Made by a program: the position numbers and the translations under genes
From: Ruminococcus sp.
GTDB taxonomy: Bacteria > Bacillota > Clostridia > Oscillospirales > Ruminococcaceae
Assembly (NCBI GenBank): GCA_017519415.1
Contig: JAFWSI010000063.1
Span: 17,866-81,865, forward strand
Reading direction: 5' to 3'
Length of the DNA: 64,000 nucleotides
Notes under the pieces: generated by a model
Database searches by the model: none
What the model was told of the DNA's origin: nothing
What the model saw: the letters and a program-made list of their open reading frames with translations, nothing else
Shown: piece by piece, positions 1-8,510 of the stretch
Numbering within the stretch: position 1 is the stretch's first letter
Layout of the letters: every line of letters starts with the position of its first letter

Positions 1-2272
1 TGCGCTTGCCTGCCGCCTGTAACATCTTGTTGGACGATGAAAGCTCGGGGATACGGCGCTTTCTGCCGAACATTGTGGTGACATAGCCCTCCTTGAAGGC
101 GTTGTCCACGGTGGTCTCCATGAACTCGTTTACCTTGGGGTATTTCGCAAGGTAGTCTGCGATGTACTTCTTTGCCTTGGCAACGGAGGTGCCGATGTCC
201 TTGGCAAGGGAGAATGCTCCGATACCGTAGATTATACCGAAGTTCACCGCCTTTGCGGCGCTTCTCATCTCGGGAGTCACCATAAATATGGGCATATCGA
301 ATACCTGTGCCGCAGTTGAGGTGTGGATATCCTCCCCCGATGTGAAGGCCTCGGTCATATTCTCGTCGCCGCAGAGGTGAGCCATAACTCTCAGCTCTAT
401 CTGGCTGTAGTCGGCGTCGATAAGAGTTTTTCCCTCGTCGGCGGTGAAGAACTTCCTCATCTGGGCGCCAAGCTCGGTGCGGACGGGTATATTCTGCATA
501 TTGGGCTCTGTGGAGCTTATACGTCCCGTTCTGGTCTCGGTCTGCCTGAACCATGTGTGGATACGTCCGTCGGGAGCTATCTTGTCAAGAAGTCCCGCAA
601 CATAGGTGGAATTGAGCTTTGTGTATTGGCGGTATTTCAGTATATTGTCCACGATTGGAGCGTAATTGCGGAGCTCCTCAAGCACCTCTGCGTTGGTGGA
701 GTAGCCGCTCTTTGTCTTCTTTTTTGCGGGCAGTCCCATTTCCTCGAAAAGGACGGTGCCCAGCTGCTTCGGCGAGGAGATATTGAACTCGTGGCCTGCC
801 TCGTCGTATATCATCTGCTGAGTTTCCTCTATCATTTCCGACAGGTACACGCCGAAGTCCTCAACGCCCTTTTTGTCGATGAGAACGCCTGTATCCTCCA
901 TTGAAGCAAGGACTTCCGTCAGCGGCATTTCCACTGTTTCAAGGAGCTCTGTCATGCCCTCTTTTTCTATCTCGTCGCGGAGCTTTGCAATGAGCCCTTT
1001 AAGGGAAAGGAGCTCCGCCAAGTCGCCGTTTTCACTGTAGAAATGTACGCCGTACTCGGCGCAGAGCTTGTCCACGGCGTAGTCCGAAGCGGAGGTATTA
1101 AGCAGATAGCCGCATATCGCCGCGTCGCTTTTCAGATTTTTCAACTCGCCGCCGTGAGCCATAGCCCAGCGGTAGTGCGCCTTGCCGTCATCGGTGGACT
1201 TGGCGCATTCCGAGCCGAAAAACGTCTTTATAATATCTTCGCTGTCAGTTGTGTAAACATTGTCCCCGTCCCGTACAGAGAGCTTATCCTCGCGGAAAAG
1301 GTACTCGCACTCGCTGAGCTTTCCGATAATATCCCCGGTGAGCCCGCCGACCTTTGCCTCGATAACAGGGACTTCCTCAGCCTTGACCTCGGGGGCGGAA
1401 TTTGTGCTTTCAGCCGCGCTGATACCCAGCTTGTCAAGGAGCTTGAACATCTCCAGCTCACTGAGCATACGTCCGATAGCGCCGTTGTCTGGAGCTTTCG
1501 GCTTGTAGCTGTCAAGGTCCGTATCTATGGGAGCGTTGCGGACGATAGTCGCCAGCCATTTGCTCTCCTTTGCGGCTTCAGCGCCTGCGGCGAGCTTTGC
1601 CTTAACGCCCTTGGTGAGGGTGGAATCCTCGTAATTTTCGTAAAGTTTTTCGATGCTTCCGTACTCCTTGATAAGAGCAGAAGCGGTCTTTTCACCGATA
1701 CCCGCAACTCCGCTGATATTATCGGAGCTGTCGCCCATGAGGGCCTTCAGGTCGATGAGCTTTATTGGCTCGAAGCCGTAATCCTCGGTAAAACGCGCGG
1801 GAGTATAGTATATATTCTCCTTGTTGGTGGCAAGGACTACCGTTACCTTGTCGTCGATGAGCTGCAAGCTGTCGCGGTCTCCCGTGAGCACGTAGCATTC
1901 ATTGCCGCTGTCTGAGCAGAGCTTTGAAAGAGTGCCCAGCACGTCGTCAGCCTCATAGCCCTCGCACTCCACGACTTTAACGCCCATATAGCCGAGGAGC
2001 TCCTTTACTCTCGGAAGCTGCTCCGCCAGCTCGGGTGGCATACCCTTGCGGTTTGCCTTATAAGTTGCCACAGCCTTGTGACGGAAGGTAGGCGAACGCA
2101 GGTCGAAGGCCACAGCCACGGCGTCGGGCTTTACGTCGCTGATATTGCGGAGATAGATATTCATAAAGCCGAATATGGCGTTGGTGAACTGTCCTTTTTT
2201 GTTGGAAAGCAGCTTTATACCGTAGAATGCGCGGTTGAGTATGCTGTTTCCGTCTATGGCGAGAAGTTTCAT
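1..2272 (-). CDS. polA: DNA polymerase I, 3' part missing (cut by window edge)
   Basis: Family A DNA polymerase that fills gaps and removes RNA primers. Reading leftward from the ATG at 2270-2272, the protein opens with MKLLAIDGNSILNRAFYG, the start of the 5'-3' exonuclease domain. The polymerase domain later shows DYSQIELRVMAHL (motif A), KAVNFGIIYG (O-helix, motif B) and GYVTTMFGRKRRIPE. The frame stays open to base 1, so about 757 codons are present and motif C with the C-terminus lies outside. The middle third (roughly 1000-1550) is shortened and I see no 3'-5' exonuclease acidic motifs, as in many Firmicutes, so proofreading is probably absent. An AAAGGAG site precedes the start after a leader of about 105 nt from a good promoter at 2383-2411. 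Function is secure; loss of proofreading is inference. Confidence 0.95.
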   Translation of the reverse strand, partial: MKLLAIDGNSILNRAFYGIKLLSNKKGQFTNAIFGFMNIYLRNISDVKPDAVAVAFDLRSPTFRHKAVATYKANRKGMPPELAEQLPRVKELLGYMGVKVVECEGYEADDVLGTLSKLCSDSGNECYVLTGDRDSLQLIDDKVTVVLATNKENIYYTPARFTEDYGFEPIKLIDLKALMGDSSDNISGVAGIGEKTASALIKEYGSIEKLYENYEDSTLTKGVKAKLAAGAEAAKESKWLATIVRNAPIDTDLDSYKPKAPDNGAIGRMLSELEMFKLLDKLGISAAESTNSAPEVKAEEVPVIEAKVGGLTGDIIGKLSECEYLFREDKLSVRDGDNVYTTDSEDIIKTFFGSECAKSTDDGKAHYRWAMAHGGELKNLKSDAAICGYLLNTSASDYAVDKLCAEYGVHFYSENGDLAELLSLKGLIAKLRDEIEKEGMTELLETVEMPLTEVLASMEDTGVLIDKKGVEDFGVYLSEMIEETQQMIYDEAGHEFNISSPKQLGTVLFEEMGLPAKKKTKSGYSTNAEVLEELRNYAPIVDNILKYRQYTKLNSTYVAGLLDKIAPDGRIHTWFRQTETRTGRISSTEPNMQNIPVRTELGAQMRKFFTADEGKTLIDADYSQIELRVMAHLCGDENMTEAFTSGEDIHTSTAAQVFDMPIFMVTPEMRSAAKAVNFGIIYGIGAFSLAKDIGTSVAKAKKYIADYLAKYPKVNEFMETTVDNAFKEGYVTTMFGRKRRIPELSSSNKMLQAAGKR

Positions 2273-2382
2273 GGCAGGCTCCTTTTCGGTTTGATTGTCA
2301 GTGTATGTCGGCCGCCGGGGAATTCGGAACGCCCCCTGCGGTTCAGCTGCTTGTTATACAGGCGTCAAGGCCGTTAAACTAT

Positions 2383-2411
2383 ATTATACCACATTATTGA
2401 GAAAATAGCAA
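2383..2411 (-). promoter_or_regulatory. Sigma-A-type promoter for polA
   Basis: On the minus strand TTGCTA (2406-2411) and TATAAT (2383-2388) are 17 bp apart. Transcription would start about 105 nt upstream of the polA start codon. Confidence 0.6.
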
Positions 2412-2583
2412 ATATCAGCCCGGAACAACGGCAAATGATTGATAAATATATAACGAAGTTCCTTTTTTTATATACCGCGCCCACGTATTATTGCCGTACA
2501 GGCCGGCGGACGATGAAAAAACAGCAATAAATATGATGATTTTCAGTAATATTGCTATTCCTAAAAAATACCGTCTGCTGCTA

Positions 2584-2612
2584 TTGACACATTGACAAAA
2601 AACAGATATAAT
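2584..2612 (+). promoter_or_regulatory. Consensus sigma-A promoter for pckA
   Basis: TTGACA at 2584-2589 and TATAAT at 2607-2612 with a 17-bp spacer, a perfect consensus. The leader of about 90 nt holds a GC-rich imperfect inverted repeat (2629-2665) and ends with the strong site TAGGAGG before the pckA ATG. A second TTGACA at 2592-2597 is too close to the -10 to be used. The rest of 2273-2706 shows nothing else. Confidence 0.75.
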
Positions 2613-2706
2613 AGTATCAGAGGAACGTTCGGCTTTTGCCGGCCGCTCTGTGCTGCGGTGCTTTTTTCCGCACATTTCATGATAAATTTTTAGGAGGTAT
2701 TATACA

Positions 2707-4524
2707 ATGTCATTGACAAAAAACCCCAACGTATTGAAGTGGGTTGACGAGATGATCGCTCTCTGCCAGCCTGATAAGGTCGTTTGGATCGACGGCTCGA
2801 AGGAGCAGCTCGACTCGCTTATCGAGGAAGTTACTTCTCTTCCCGATGACAGCTGGGACAAAATGTACAAGCTCAATCCCGAGAAGTATCCTAACTGCCT
2901 CTACCACAGAACACGTCCTAACGACGTTGCCCGTGTTGAGGACAGAACATTCATTTGCTCAAAGGAAAAGAAGGGTGCAGGTCCTACAAACAACTGGATG
3001 GCTCCCGATGAGATGAAGGCTCTCCTTACACCTATGTACAACGGCGTTATGAAGGGCAGAACGATGTATGTTATCCCTTATTCAATGGGACCCATCGGTT
3101 CTCCTCTTGCAAAGGTAGGCGTTGAGGTAACAGATTCCATATACGTTGTTCTCAATATGAACATCATGACCCGTATGGGCAGGCAGGCGTTCGAGAACCT
3201 TGGCGATACCTCCGATGATTTTGTAAGAGGTCTCCACTCGAAGGCTGACGTTGATCCCGAGAAGAGATACATCGTTCAGTTCCCCGAGGACAATGCGATC
3301 TGGTCCATCAACTCTGCATACGGCGGAAACGTTCTCCTTGGCAAGAAGTGCTTCGCACTCCGTATCGCTTCCTTCCAGGGCAAGAACGAGGCATGGATGG
3401 CCGAGCATATGCTCATCCTCGGCGTAAAGAAGCCCAACGGTGAAGTAAAGTATATCACAGCTGCATTCCCGTCAGCCTGCGGCAAGACCAACCTTGCAAT
3501 GCTTATCCCGCCCGAGGGATACAAGAAGGACGGCTATGAGGTATTCACAGTCGGCGATGATATTGCATGGATGAAGCCCGGCAAGGACGGCAGACTCTAC
3601 GCTATCAACCCCGAGAACGGCTTCTTCGGCGTTGCTCCCGGAACAAACGCAAAGTCCAACTACAATGCTCTTGCTTGTACAAAGAACGGCGCTATCTTCA
3701 CAAACGTTGCTCTCGACAACAGCGACAACACTGTATGGTGGGAGAAGCTCAACGATAATCCGCCCAAGGATGCAACAGAGTGGACAGGTATCAAGTGCGA
3801 CGGCGAGGCCTGGGTTGCAGAGGGCAAGAAGCTTGCTCACCCCAACTCAAGATTTACAGCACCCGCTCAGAACTGCCCCTGCATCTCTCCCGAGTTCAAC
3901 AATCCCGAGGGCGTGCCCGTTTCCGCTATCATCTTCGGCGGCAGACGTGCTACAACAGCTCCTCTCGTATATCAGTCATTTGACTGGACACACGGTACAT
4001 ACATCGGATCGGCTGTTTCTTCCGAGACAACTGCTGCTGCAACAGGCGCAGTAGGCGTGCTCCGTCACGATCCTATGGCTATGAAGCCCTTCATCGGCTA
4101 CAATGTAGGCGACTACTGGGCACACTGGCTCGAAATGGGCGCAAGACTTGGCAGCAAGGCTCCCAAGATCTTCAATGTTAACTGGTTCAGAACTGACGAT
4201 CAGGGCAACTTCCTCTGGCCCGGCTTCGGCGACAACATGAGAGTCCTTGACTGGATCATCAAGAGAGTTGACGGTGAGGTCGATGCTGTTGAGACACCTA
4301 TCGGATACCTTCCCAAGCCCGAGGACATCAACCTCAAGGGTATCGAGGACGAGGTTCCTGCTTCCGCACTCGAGATGCTTCTCACTGTTGACAAGGAAGA
4401 GTGGAAGAAGGAGATCGCCGAGATGAGAAGATACTATGACGAGGACATCAAGGCTAAGGGCGGTAATATCCCACAGGCACTCTATGATGAGCTCGACATG
4501 ATTGAGGCAAATCTCAATAAGTAA
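2707..4524 (+). CDS. pckA: Phosphoenolpyruvate carboxykinase (GTP)
   Basis: Interconverts oxaloacetate + GTP and phosphoenolpyruvate + CO2 + GDP. In rumen ruminococci the carboxylating direction feeds succinate formation. The 605-residue protein has the length and motifs of the GTP-dependent family rather than the ATP family: the P-loop FPSACGKTNLAM near residue 258, the metal motif VGDDIAWMKP, the substrate loop GGNVLLGKKCFALRIAS, NPENGFFGVAPGTN, and FGGRR. It is a monocistronic unit with its own consensus promoter, a strong AGGAGG site and an intrinsic terminator directly after the stop. Codon use is strongly biased to a small preferred set, as expected for a highly expressed gene. Confidence 0.96.
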   Translation: MSLTKNPNVLKWVDEMIALCQPDKVVWIDGSKEQLDSLIEEVTSLPDDSWDKMYKLNPEKYPNCLYHRTRPNDVARVEDRTFICSKEKKGAGPTNNWMAPDEMKALLTPMYNGVMKGRTMYVIPYSMGPIGSPLAKVGVEVTDSIYVVLNMNIMTRMGRQAFENLGDTSDDFVRGLHSKADVDPEKRYIVQFPEDNAIWSINSAYGGNVLLGKKCFALRIASFQGKNEAWMAEHMLILGVKKPNGEVKYITAAFPSACGKTNLAMLIPPEGYKKDGYEVFTVGDDIAWMKPGKDGRLYAINPENGFFGVAPGTNAKSNYNALACTKNGAIFTNVALDNSDNTVWWEKLNDNPPKDATEWTGIKCDGEAWVAEGKKLAHPNSRFTAPAQNCPCISPEFNNPEGVPVSAIIFGGRRATTAPLVYQSFDWTHGTYIGSAVSSETTAAATGAVGVLRHDPMAMKPFIGYNVGDYWAHWLEMGARLGSKAPKIFNVNWFRTDDQGNFLWPGFGDNMRVLDWIIKRVDGEVDAVETPIGYLPKPEDINLKGIEDEVPASALEMLLTVDKEEWKKEIAEMRRYYDEDIKAKGGNIPQALYDELDMIEANLNK

Positions 4525-4528
4525 TATC

Positions 4529-4558
4529 AAAAGGCGTGACTTGTGTCACGCCTTTTTT
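4529..4558 (+). terminator. Intrinsic terminator of pckA
   Basis: AAGGCGTGAC-ttgt-GTCACGCCTT hairpin followed by a T run, starting five bases after the pckA stop codon. Confidence 0.85.
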
Positions 4559-4561
4559 AGT

Positions 4562-4608
4562 TATTAGTGATTAGTGCTTAGTAGGGGACGGCGTCCTCGA
4601 CGTCCCGT
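4562..4608 (+). repeat. Dispersed intergenic repeat unit (TAGGGG type)
   Basis: The tail TAGTGATTAGTGCTTA followed by GTAGGGGACGGCGTCCTC and GACGTCCCGT recurs near 49108 and 53312. The unit contains the inverted pair GGGACG/CGTCCC. It looks like a small non-coding dispersed palindromic element. Confidence 0.6.
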
Positions 4609-4626
4609 AATAGTTTTTATAAGTTC

Positions 4627-4652
4627 AAAGCTCCCCGTTAGGGGAGCTTTTT
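4627..4652. terminator. Bidirectional terminator after the XRE gene
   Basis: Perfect AAAGCTCCCC-gtta-GGGGAGCTTT stem of 10 bp with a short T run on each strand, immediately after the XRE gene stop. Confidence 0.7.
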
Positions 4653-4858
4653 CATTCCTTGGTATATTCAAAAAGATCACCGGGCTGACAGTCGAGAGCC
4701 TCGCATATAGCGTTCATGGTCTCGAAGCGTATGCCCTTCATCTTGCCGGTTTTCAGGTTGGAAAGGTTGACGTTGGTCATGCCTATCTTTTCAGCGAGCT
4801 CGTTCAGGGACATTTTTCGGTCAGCCATTATCCTGTCAAGTCTGATTATTATAGCCAT
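4652..4858 (-). CDS. Small XRE-family (Cro/CI-type) transcriptional regulator
   Basis: A 68-residue protein that is essentially one helix-turn-helix domain. Helix 2 and helix 3 lie in SLNELAEKIGMTNVNLSNLK, followed by the typical tail ALDCQPGDLFEY. It follows the DUF2975 membrane protein by 12 bp in the same transcript. That pairing of a small YozG-like regulator with a DUF2975 membrane protein is widespread in Firmicutes. The shared promoter is bracketed by two identical palindromes (5348-5364 and 5431-5451), so autoregulation is the simplest guess. The signal it senses is unknown. Confidence 0.9.
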   Translation of the reverse strand: MAIIIRLDRIMADRKMSLNELAEKIGMTNVNLSNLKTGKMKGIRFETMNAICEALDCQPGDLFEYTKE

Positions 4859-4870
4859 GCCGCACCGCCT

Positions 4871-5332
4871 TTACGCTATAAGGTCGTTGTCTTCCTGAAG
4901 ACTTAGACCGTAGACGAAAACCTCGGATAATATGCCGATTATTACTCCTATACCGATTATAAGAAAGTTTCGCATATCAAAACATACGATCACTCCGAAT
5001 TCCCTGTCTGAGATCGGTGTTGTCGTAGTGGAGGGGATAAGTCCGCCTGCAAACAGGATAACTGCCATAATGCGCAGCTTTGCTATTATCTTCTTTGAAA
5101 AAGGCTTGCCTGTTTTGCGTATTTCAAGGAGTATCAGCGCAAGAAGTCCCAGCTCTGTGAAGATCACAAAGGAGCAAAGACTGTTGGTAAGGTACGCTTT
5201 TATATGCGTGTTGCCGATAAATACTATAAGCTGCCATACAGCAAACACAAGTGCGGCAAAGCAGAAGAAACAGCTCAGAATCGTGTCGATAAAGGTTCGC
5301 TTTTTAAGCTTTTCGGAAATCATTTTGTTCAT
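4871..5332 (-). CDS. DUF2975-type four-helix membrane protein
   Basis: A 153-residue protein with four predicted membrane segments at about residues 14-36, 45-68, 84-104 and 120-145. It has short polar loops and a charged N-terminus. The arrangement and its pairing with an adjacent XRE gene match the DUF2975 (YoaS-like) family, which has no known biochemical role. It is the first gene of a two-gene unit; a ribosome-binding site (AAGGAG) lies before the ATG. The promoter is at 5397-5425. A role in sensing membrane state for the regulator is only a guess. Confidence 0.8.
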   Translation of the reverse strand: MNKMISEKLKKRTFIDTILSCFFCFAALVFAVWQLIVFIGNTHIKAYLTNSLCSFVIFTELGLLALILLEIRKTGKPFSKKIIAKLRIMAVILFAGGLIPSTTTTPISDREFGVIVCFDMRNFLIIGIGVIIGILSEVFVYGLSLQEDNDLIA

Positions 5333-5347
5333 AACAGCATCTCCTTT

Positions 5348-5364
5348 TTAAAGTTTTACTTTAA
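5348..5364. promoter_or_regulatory. Palindromic operator candidate, proximal copy
   Basis: TTAAAGT-TTT-ACTTTAA, a perfect 7+7 palindrome between the promoter and the DUF2975 start codon. It matches the copy at 5431-5451. Confidence 0.6.
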
Positions 5365-5396
5365 GTTTTTAAAGTTTTTTATCAGCTGACACCTGT

Positions 5397-5425
5397 ATTA
5401 TAGCACGGAGATTAAAGCCTGTCAA
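5397..5425 (-). promoter_or_regulatory. Consensus promoter of the DUF2975-XRE unit
   Basis: On the minus strand TTGACA (5420-5425), 17 bp, TATAAT (5397-5402). A palindrome lies on each side. Confidence 0.75.
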
Positions 5426-5430
5426 TAACT

Positions 5431-5451
5431 ATTTAAAGTTTCACTTTAAAT
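5431..5451. promoter_or_regulatory. Palindromic operator candidate, distal copy
   Basis: ATTTAAAGT-TTC-ACTTTAAAT, a perfect 9+9 palindrome just upstream of the -35 box. Its centre is about 85 bp (about eight helical turns) from the centre of the proximal copy. Confidence 0.6.
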
Positions 5452-5507
5452 ATCGGCAGAATGAACAATTGAACAGTCTCTGCCACGCCTCAAAACAGCA
5501 TATCCGA

Positions 5508-5537
5508 CAAAAAAGCTCCCCGCAGGGAGCCTTTTTT
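5508..5537 (-). terminator. Intrinsic terminator of the DUF4230 gene
   Basis: On the minus strand GGCTCCC-tgc-GGGGAGC is followed by TTTTTTG, directly after the stop codon at 5536-5538. Confidence 0.7.
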
Positions 5538-6237
5538 ACTTGTATATGATCTGATAATCCTTGGTGGCGTCTGCGATACTGAGCAGCTCGTCCAGGACCT
5601 TCCGGGCGTTTTCTGTGACGGAGGGCAGGAACTCCTTTTCGCTTCTGAGCTGAGCTTCCTTTTCCTTCTTGAGCTTGCCCATGAGGGTTGTGTAGTCCTC
5701 CAGCTTTGTCTGAGTGAAAATGGAATTCTTGGCGTCGTAGAATTTGAAGCTGGATTCGTCCATTTCATGGGACATGAATTTGGGCTCGGGGAGGGTTATC
5801 TCGATGGTCTTGGCCTCGTTGTCGATGTTGTACTGTATCTGCGAAAGGTCGATACCGCCGCTGACGATACCGCTGTAGGAGAAGATGACCTTATCGGTGG
5901 TAAGGGGTATCTTTACGCCGAAGGCCTTTTTGCTGTTTTCGTAAACGCTTACGTCGGTATAGGTGTACTTCATGGTGACAAGATCGCTTGCGGGAGTTAT
6001 TATTTCCTCCAGGGTTATGGAGTCCACCGTAGCCTCCTCAGTCACGGGAGAAAACGGATTTTCGGGCTTGTAGAAGTACCTTGCGGCGATGAAGCCCACT
6101 GCCAGTGCGGCGATCACAAGGATAAGAATGAGTACGGGATTGCTTTTGAGGAGCTTCTGCGGATCGATGTTTATCTCAACTGTGCTGTTGCTGCTGCCTT
6201 TTTTCTTTTTTCTTGGCTTTTTGGTTTCCTTGTTCAT
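5536..6237 (-). CDS. DUF4230-type single-pass membrane protein
   Basis: A 233-residue protein. Residues 1-33 form a basic Lys/Arg-rich cytoplasmic tail, about 34-53 are one membrane helix (LILILVIAALAVGFIAARYF), and the rest is an exported domain. The exported part (LVTMKYTYTDVSVYENSKK, then IQYNIDNEAKTIEITLPEPK, then a charged helical end) matches the DUF4230 pattern of unknown function. It is a single-gene unit with its own promoter and terminator. The family call rests on remembered sequence pattern, so moderate confidence. Confidence 0.75.
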   Translation of the reverse strand: MNKETKKPRKKKKGSSNSTVEINIDPQKLLKSNPVLILILVIAALAVGFIAARYFYKPENPFSPVTEEATVDSITLEEIITPASDLVTMKYTYTDVSVYENSKKAFGVKIPLTTDKVIFSYSGIVSGGIDLSQIQYNIDNEAKTIEITLPEPKFMSHEMDESSFKFYDAKNSIFTQTKLEDYTTLMGKLKKEKEAQLRSEKEFLPSVTENARKVLDELLSIADATKDYQIIYK

Positions 6238-6278
6238 AAAAATACCTCCGTTCGGCGGGTCTGTATTGATTTATGCCT

Positions 6279-6308
6279 ATTATACCATAAAGACATATAT
6301 TTTTTCAA
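6279..6308 (-). promoter_or_regulatory. Promoter of the DUF4230 gene
   Basis: On the minus strand TTGAAA (6303-6308), 18 bp, TATAAT (6279-6284), about 40 bp before the start codon. Confidence 0.65.
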
Positions 6309-6383
6309 TAACAATAGGGTATGAAATTCCCGCATCGCACTTGTATAAAATAACGAAAGGCAACCTGAAAGCTTCTGTGAAAT

Positions 6384-6502
6384 TGAAAAAGCTCCCCGAA
6401 AGGGGAGCCTTTTAATCTTCCGCAGCGGTTACTGCGAAATGAAAACAGAGCTTTGATTATTTATCGGAAAGTTCTTCGTGGAACTTTGTGGAACTTTCTC
6501 TA
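6384..6502 (-). ncRNA. Candidate small RNA with own promoter and terminator
   Basis: A roughly 118-nt unit on the minus strand with no usable start codon. It begins after a good extended -10 promoter (6509-6537). It holds the pairing GAAAGTTC (6467-6474) with GAACTTTC (6491-6498; a second GAACTTT copy at 6481 could compete), a CGCAG-CTGCG hairpin (6421-6436), and ends in the terminator hairpin GCTCCCC/GGGGAGC with a T run (6386-6408). I do not recognise the family. Confidence 0.45.
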
Positions 6503-6508
6503 AAATGT

Positions 6509-6537
6509 ATTATAGCACACTTTTTCTGATTTTACAA
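6509..6537 (-). promoter_or_regulatory. Promoter of the candidate small RNA
   Basis: On the minus strand TTGTAA (6532-6537), 17 bp, TATAAT (6509-6514) with a TGN extension in front of the -10. No coding frame with a ribosome-binding site follows before the terminator. Confidence 0.55.
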
Positions 6538-6792
6538 TAGTGTGATATTACAAAATCGCACTGTTTAATTAGTGCGATGTGCACAAAGAGATATACGCGC
6601 CGTAATAAGCGCCGCATAGGTATTCTCGGGGTATATAAAATTACTATCGTCCGACCGGACTTCCGCCGCCGCTGTACGGAAAAAATCATATTCCTGTAAA
6701 AATCACATGAAATAGCTTGCATTTTCCCTCGTAAACTGCTATTATAATAAATGTGTGCCAAATAACAGAGCACTATGAAAGGATACCGTAAA

Positions 6793-7296
6793 ATGGAAAA
6801 ATTTATCAAGTGGTGCGTTTCGATACTTCCGAAGCCGCTTCAGAAAATATATTACAAATACGAAGAAAAATGGCTCTATCTCGTTTTCGGAGTCCTGACC
6901 ACCGTCGTGAGCTTTGCCGCTGCGGGACTTGCCAAGTTCGTCCTCGAGAACGCCGGCGGATACGGGGATAAGGCCGTAAGCGACATAAGCACTGTATTTT
7001 CGTGGGTGTGCGCGGTGACCTTTGCGTATATCACCAATAAGCTCTGGGTATTCGAGTCCAACGCAAAGGGACTTAAAAACATCGTGGTCGAGGGCGGAAG
7101 GTTCTACGGCGGAAGAGTTTTCACCCTTGCCGTGGAATGGATCATGATGCACGTCGGCTTCGGCATGATAGGCGTAAACTACTGGGTGATGAAGATACTT
7201 GCAAACGTGGTGGTGCTCATACTGAACTATGTCATCAGCAAGCTGTTTGTTTTCCGCAAGGAAAAGGAGCCTGCTGCGGAGAGCGCGGATGAGTGA
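6793..7296 (+). CDS. GtrA-family membrane protein
   Basis: About 167 residues with four hydrophobic segments (about 28-50, 68-84, 105-125 and 130-150 of the chosen frame). It carries the GtrA signatures VFGVLTTVVSFAAA near the first helix and FAYITNKLWVFES in the second loop, ending FVFRKEKE. GtrA-like proteins are linked to flipping of polyprenyl-linked sugars for cell-surface glycans. The start at 6793 is preferred because AAAGGA sits nine bases upstream; the in-frame ATG at 6775 has no such site. Its end overlaps the next gene by 8 bp, so the two are likely co-translated even though their functions look unrelated. Confidence 0.88.
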   Translation: MEKFIKWCVSILPKPLQKIYYKYEEKWLYLVFGVLTTVVSFAAAGLAKFVLENAGGYGDKAVSDISTVFSWVCAVTFAYITNKLWVFESNAKGLKNIVVEGGRFYGGRVFTLAVEWIMMHVGFGMIGVNYWVMKILANVVVLILNYVISKLFVFRKEKEPAAESADE

Positions 7297-8293
7297 TACA
7301 ATTAATATAGGTAATACGGCGATACTGCGTACAGCCGCTCTTGCTCCCATGGCGGGAGTGGCCGACAGAGCCTACAGGCTCATGTGCAAGAGGTACGGTG
7401 CGGCATACGTGGTCAGCGAAATGGTGTCCGCAAAGGGCATATGCTACAGCGACCGCAAGACCGCGGAGCTGTGCACGGTCACAGACGAGGAGCGCCCCAT
7501 GGCGGTGCAGCTTTTCGGCAGCGAGCCCGACTTCATGGCGGAGGCTGTTAAGATAGTTCTTGATTACCGTCCCGACATAATCGACATAAATATGGGCTGT
7601 CCCGTGCCGAAGGTAGTCGGAACCGGCGCGGGCTCGGCGCTGATGAAGGACATAAAGCTGGCGGCGGACATCACGGAATCCGCAGTCAGGGCGGCGGGGA
7701 AGACTCCCGTCACCGTGAAGATACGCAGCGGCTGGAGCCATGACAGCACCAATGCTCCGGAACTGGCAAGGGCTCTTGAAGCAGCCGGAGCTGCGGCCAT
7801 CACAGTTCATGGGCGGACGCGGGATATGTTCTACAGCGGCGAATCCGACAGCAGTATAATAAAGGCCGTTAAAGAAGCGGTATCGGTGCCCGTCATCGGC
7901 AACGGCGACGTGTGCAGCGCTGCGGATTGCGTGAAGATGTACGAGGAGACGGGCTGCGACCTTGTGATGATAGGGCGTGGAAGCTACGGAAATCCTTTTA
8001 TTTTCCGCGAGACAGAGGCGAAGCTCCGCGGCGGGGATTACGAGCCGCCTTCTCTTGAAACGAAAATGCAGGTCATGCTGGAGCATATCCGCCTGATACT
8101 GGAGCTCAGCGAAAAATGCGAGGAGCTCGCCATGCATGAGGCGCGGAAGCACGCCGCATGGTACATGAACGGTTATTACGGCTCGGCGAAGTTCAGAGGG
8201 CGCTGCTATCAGCTCTCCTCCTATGCCGAGGCGGAGGCTTTGGCGGAGGAGTTCATCGCTCTCCAGCGAAGCCGTGAAATTAACCCGCAGTAA
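7289..8293 (+). CDS. dusB: tRNA dihydrouridine synthase
   Basis: FMN enzyme that reduces specific uridines of tRNA to dihydrouridine using NADPH. The TIM-barrel family motifs are plain: APMAGVADRAYR at the start, INMGCPVPKVVG with the catalytic cysteine, PVTVKIRSGW, ITVHGRTR, and IGRGSYGNPFIF. About 334 residues, as usual. The ATG at 7289 lies inside the end of the gtrA-like gene, with GGAG bases just before it. A longer frame is open upstream but has no homology to the family. The downstream 300 bp (8294-8597) contain no gene, only the promoter of the next unit. Confidence 0.93.
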   Translation: MSDTINIGNTAILRTAALAPMAGVADRAYRLMCKRYGAAYVVSEMVSAKGICYSDRKTAELCTVTDEERPMAVQLFGSEPDFMAEAVKIVLDYRPDIIDINMGCPVPKVVGTGAGSALMKDIKLAADITESAVRAAGKTPVTVKIRSGWSHDSTNAPELARALEAAGAAAITVHGRTRDMFYSGESDSSIIKAVKEAVSVPVIGNGDVCSAADCVKMYEETGCDLVMIGRGSYGNPFIFRETEAKLRGGDYEPPSLETKMQVMLEHIRLILELSEKCEELAMHEARKHAAWYMNGYYGSAKFRGRCYQLSSYAEAEALAEEFIALQRSREINPQ

Positions 8294-8510
8294 TTACAAT
8301 GTATGCAAGGTATACAAGGCGGACAAGAAAGCAGGTTTTTCGTCGCTGTGCACAATAAAATCCATAAAACTTTGTATGAATGAACAAAAAATGGACAAAA
8401 ATAAAGTTGATGTGCGAAAATTGCCTTAAAACCGCGGTTTGCGGTCAAAAATTAATTTGACAAGGATTAAAACACATTGTAAATTATTTTAAGTTTGATA
8501 CAATTAGTAA

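Noticed and set aside
323-2377. Several long plus-strand frames across polA
   Set aside because: They are antisense frames of the clearly conserved polA coding sequence.
5431-5451. Terminator or IS end
   Set aside because: The palindrome has no T run and is matched by a second copy around a promoter, which fits an operator better; no transposase is present.
6510-6809. Open frame of 99 codons on the minus strand
   Set aside because: Overlaps the small RNA promoter and the gtrA-like start, no ribosome-binding site, composition not protein-like.
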